Positions 6,466-6,699 of a stretch of 6,699 nucleotides of DNA are shown piece after piece (positions within the stretch are counted from its first letter, which is position 1; the number at the start of each line of letters is the position of its first letter). The translations under genes were made by a program, and so were the position numbers. Below the pieces are notes generated by a model. The model was given only the letters and a program-made list of their open reading frames with translations, was not told where the DNA came from and did no database searches. The stretch is from an uncultured Porphyromonadaceae bacterium (lineage in GTDB: Bacteria; Bacteroidota; Bacteroidia; Bacteroidales; Muribaculaceae): assembly GCA_900541865.1 (NCBI GenBank), contig UQLO01000063.1, positions 1 to 6,699 of the forward strand. The letters run 5' to 3'.

Positions 6466-6504
6466 CACAAAAGCAGCGAGCGCCCCGCGCCCGCTGCTTT
6501 TGTG
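6466..6504 (+). terminator. Intrinsic terminator of rpoD
   Basis: A perfect 13-base inverted repeat, CACAAAAGCAGCG (6466-6478) and CGCTGCTTTTGTG (6492-6504), encloses a 13-base GC-rich loop that can fold further. It begins 22 bases after the rpoD stop. The A-tract and T-tract are part of the stem, so it reads as a terminator on either strand. The T-rich arm is short (four T) and is followed by GTGGTTATA. Confidence 0.85.
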
Positions 6505-6538
6505 GTTATATGTATCAATGACGGTGAGTACAAGGAGG

Positions 6539-6627
6539 GCGAGCTTCCAGCTCGCAAGCCGTGCCCATAGGCAGTCGGGGCGCCGGCGGACGAGTGCAAG
6601 CAATTGAAAGAAAACCCCGTAGGGGTT
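6539..6627. repeat. Cluster of short palindromes (possible dispersed repeat)
   Basis: Within about 90 bases there are three hairpin-forming units: GCGAGCT-TCC-AGCTCGC (6539-6555), TGCC-CATA-GGCA (6562-6573) and AACCCC-GTA-GGGGTT (6613-6627). The self-complementary GGCGCC and CGCCGGCG lie between them (6579-6588). The region has no convincing coding frame. Such clusters in Bacteroidales intergenic regions are often REP-like dispersed repeats, but only one copy of each unit is visible here, so that label is an inference. Confidence 0.4.
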
Positions 6628-6641
6628 CAATAAAGTAGCTT

Positions 6642-6649
6642 TACCTTTG
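6642..6649 (+). promoter_or_regulatory. Candidate -7 promoter box for a gene to the right
   Basis: TACCTTTG matches the Bacteroidetes -7 consensus TAnnTTTG exactly, in an AT-richer stretch after the palindrome cluster. No good TTTG element lies 17-23 bases upstream, so only half the promoter is supported. Transcription would start near 6655, inside the stem-loop that follows, and leave the window with no start codon visible. Confidence 0.45.
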
Positions 6650-6693
6650 CAGCGTCGGACGACAGACTATCAAAAAGTCAGAGTTCGACGCTG
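6650..6693 (+). other. Stem-loop at the right edge (possible structured leader)
   Basis: CAGCGTCGGAC (6650-6660) can pair along its full 11 bases with GTTCGACGCTG (6683-6693), with one G-U wobble as RNA. The 22-base interior holds a smaller hairpin, GACT (6665-6668) with AGTC (6676-6679). It directly follows the TACCTTTG box. If transcription starts at about 6655, the first few bases of the left arm would be missing from the RNA, which weakens an RNA role. A DNA-level inverted repeat is an equal possibility. Confidence 0.4.
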
Positions 6694-6699
6694 GAAAAT

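Noticed and set aside
6448..6630. Small minus-strand frame of 60 codons over the terminator and palindromes
   Set aside because: It spans the terminator hairpin and repeat cluster and shows no protein-like pattern or start signal.
1..6699. A CRISPR array, tRNA or rRNA gene, or complete insertion sequence
   Set aside because: I found no regularly spaced direct repeats, cloverleaf-like segment, rRNA sequence or transposase gene with terminal repeats on either strand.

Overview
The window comes from a member of the Bacteroidales. Three things point there: a 286-residue primary sigma factor without region 1.1, promoter-like sequences of the TAnnTTTG type instead of TATAAT, and the gene order rseC-rnfB-rnfC-rnfD-rnfG-rnfE-rnfA. 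The fairly high GC content of the genes would suit a gut lineage such as Muribaculaceae, but that finer placement is inference.

Layout. Positions 1-125 are flanking sequence with no gene I can identify. Positions 126-5355, all on the minus strand, hold a compact seven-gene operon. Its first gene encodes an RseC/MucC-family membrane protein. The six core subunits of an Rnf complex (ferredoxin:NAD+ oxidoreductase) follow. Four successive junctions (rnfC/D, D/G, G/E, E/A) are 4-base ATGA overlaps, rnfB and rnfC overlap by 8 bases, and rseC and rnfB are 7 bases apart. The seven genes therefore look like one translationally coupled unit. Positions 5356-5583 are an AT-rich divergent intergenic region with a candidate promoter for each direction and an inverted repeat inside the rnf promoter. 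Positions 5584-6444 on the plus strand encode the primary sigma factor RpoD, followed by a strong terminator hairpin at 6466-6504. The last ~195 bases are non-coding: a cluster of short palindromes, then a promoter-like element and a stem-loop at the right edge, probably the leader of a gene outside the window.

How the genes work together. RnfB takes electrons from reduced ferredoxin through a chain of Fe-S clusters. RnfA and RnfE hold the intramembrane cluster, RnfD and RnfG carry covalent FMN, and RnfC carries the NAD(H)/FMN domain. Electron flow to NAD+ drives ion (Na+ or H+) export. All the key motifs are present (Fe-S cysteines, FMN-attachment threonines, RnfC glycine-rich motifs), so the complex looks complete and functional. 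I see no sign of a new system. The most useful leads are the rnf promoter inverted repeat, an extra cysteine in RnfB, an unusual flavin-site context in RnfD, and the structured element at the right edge.
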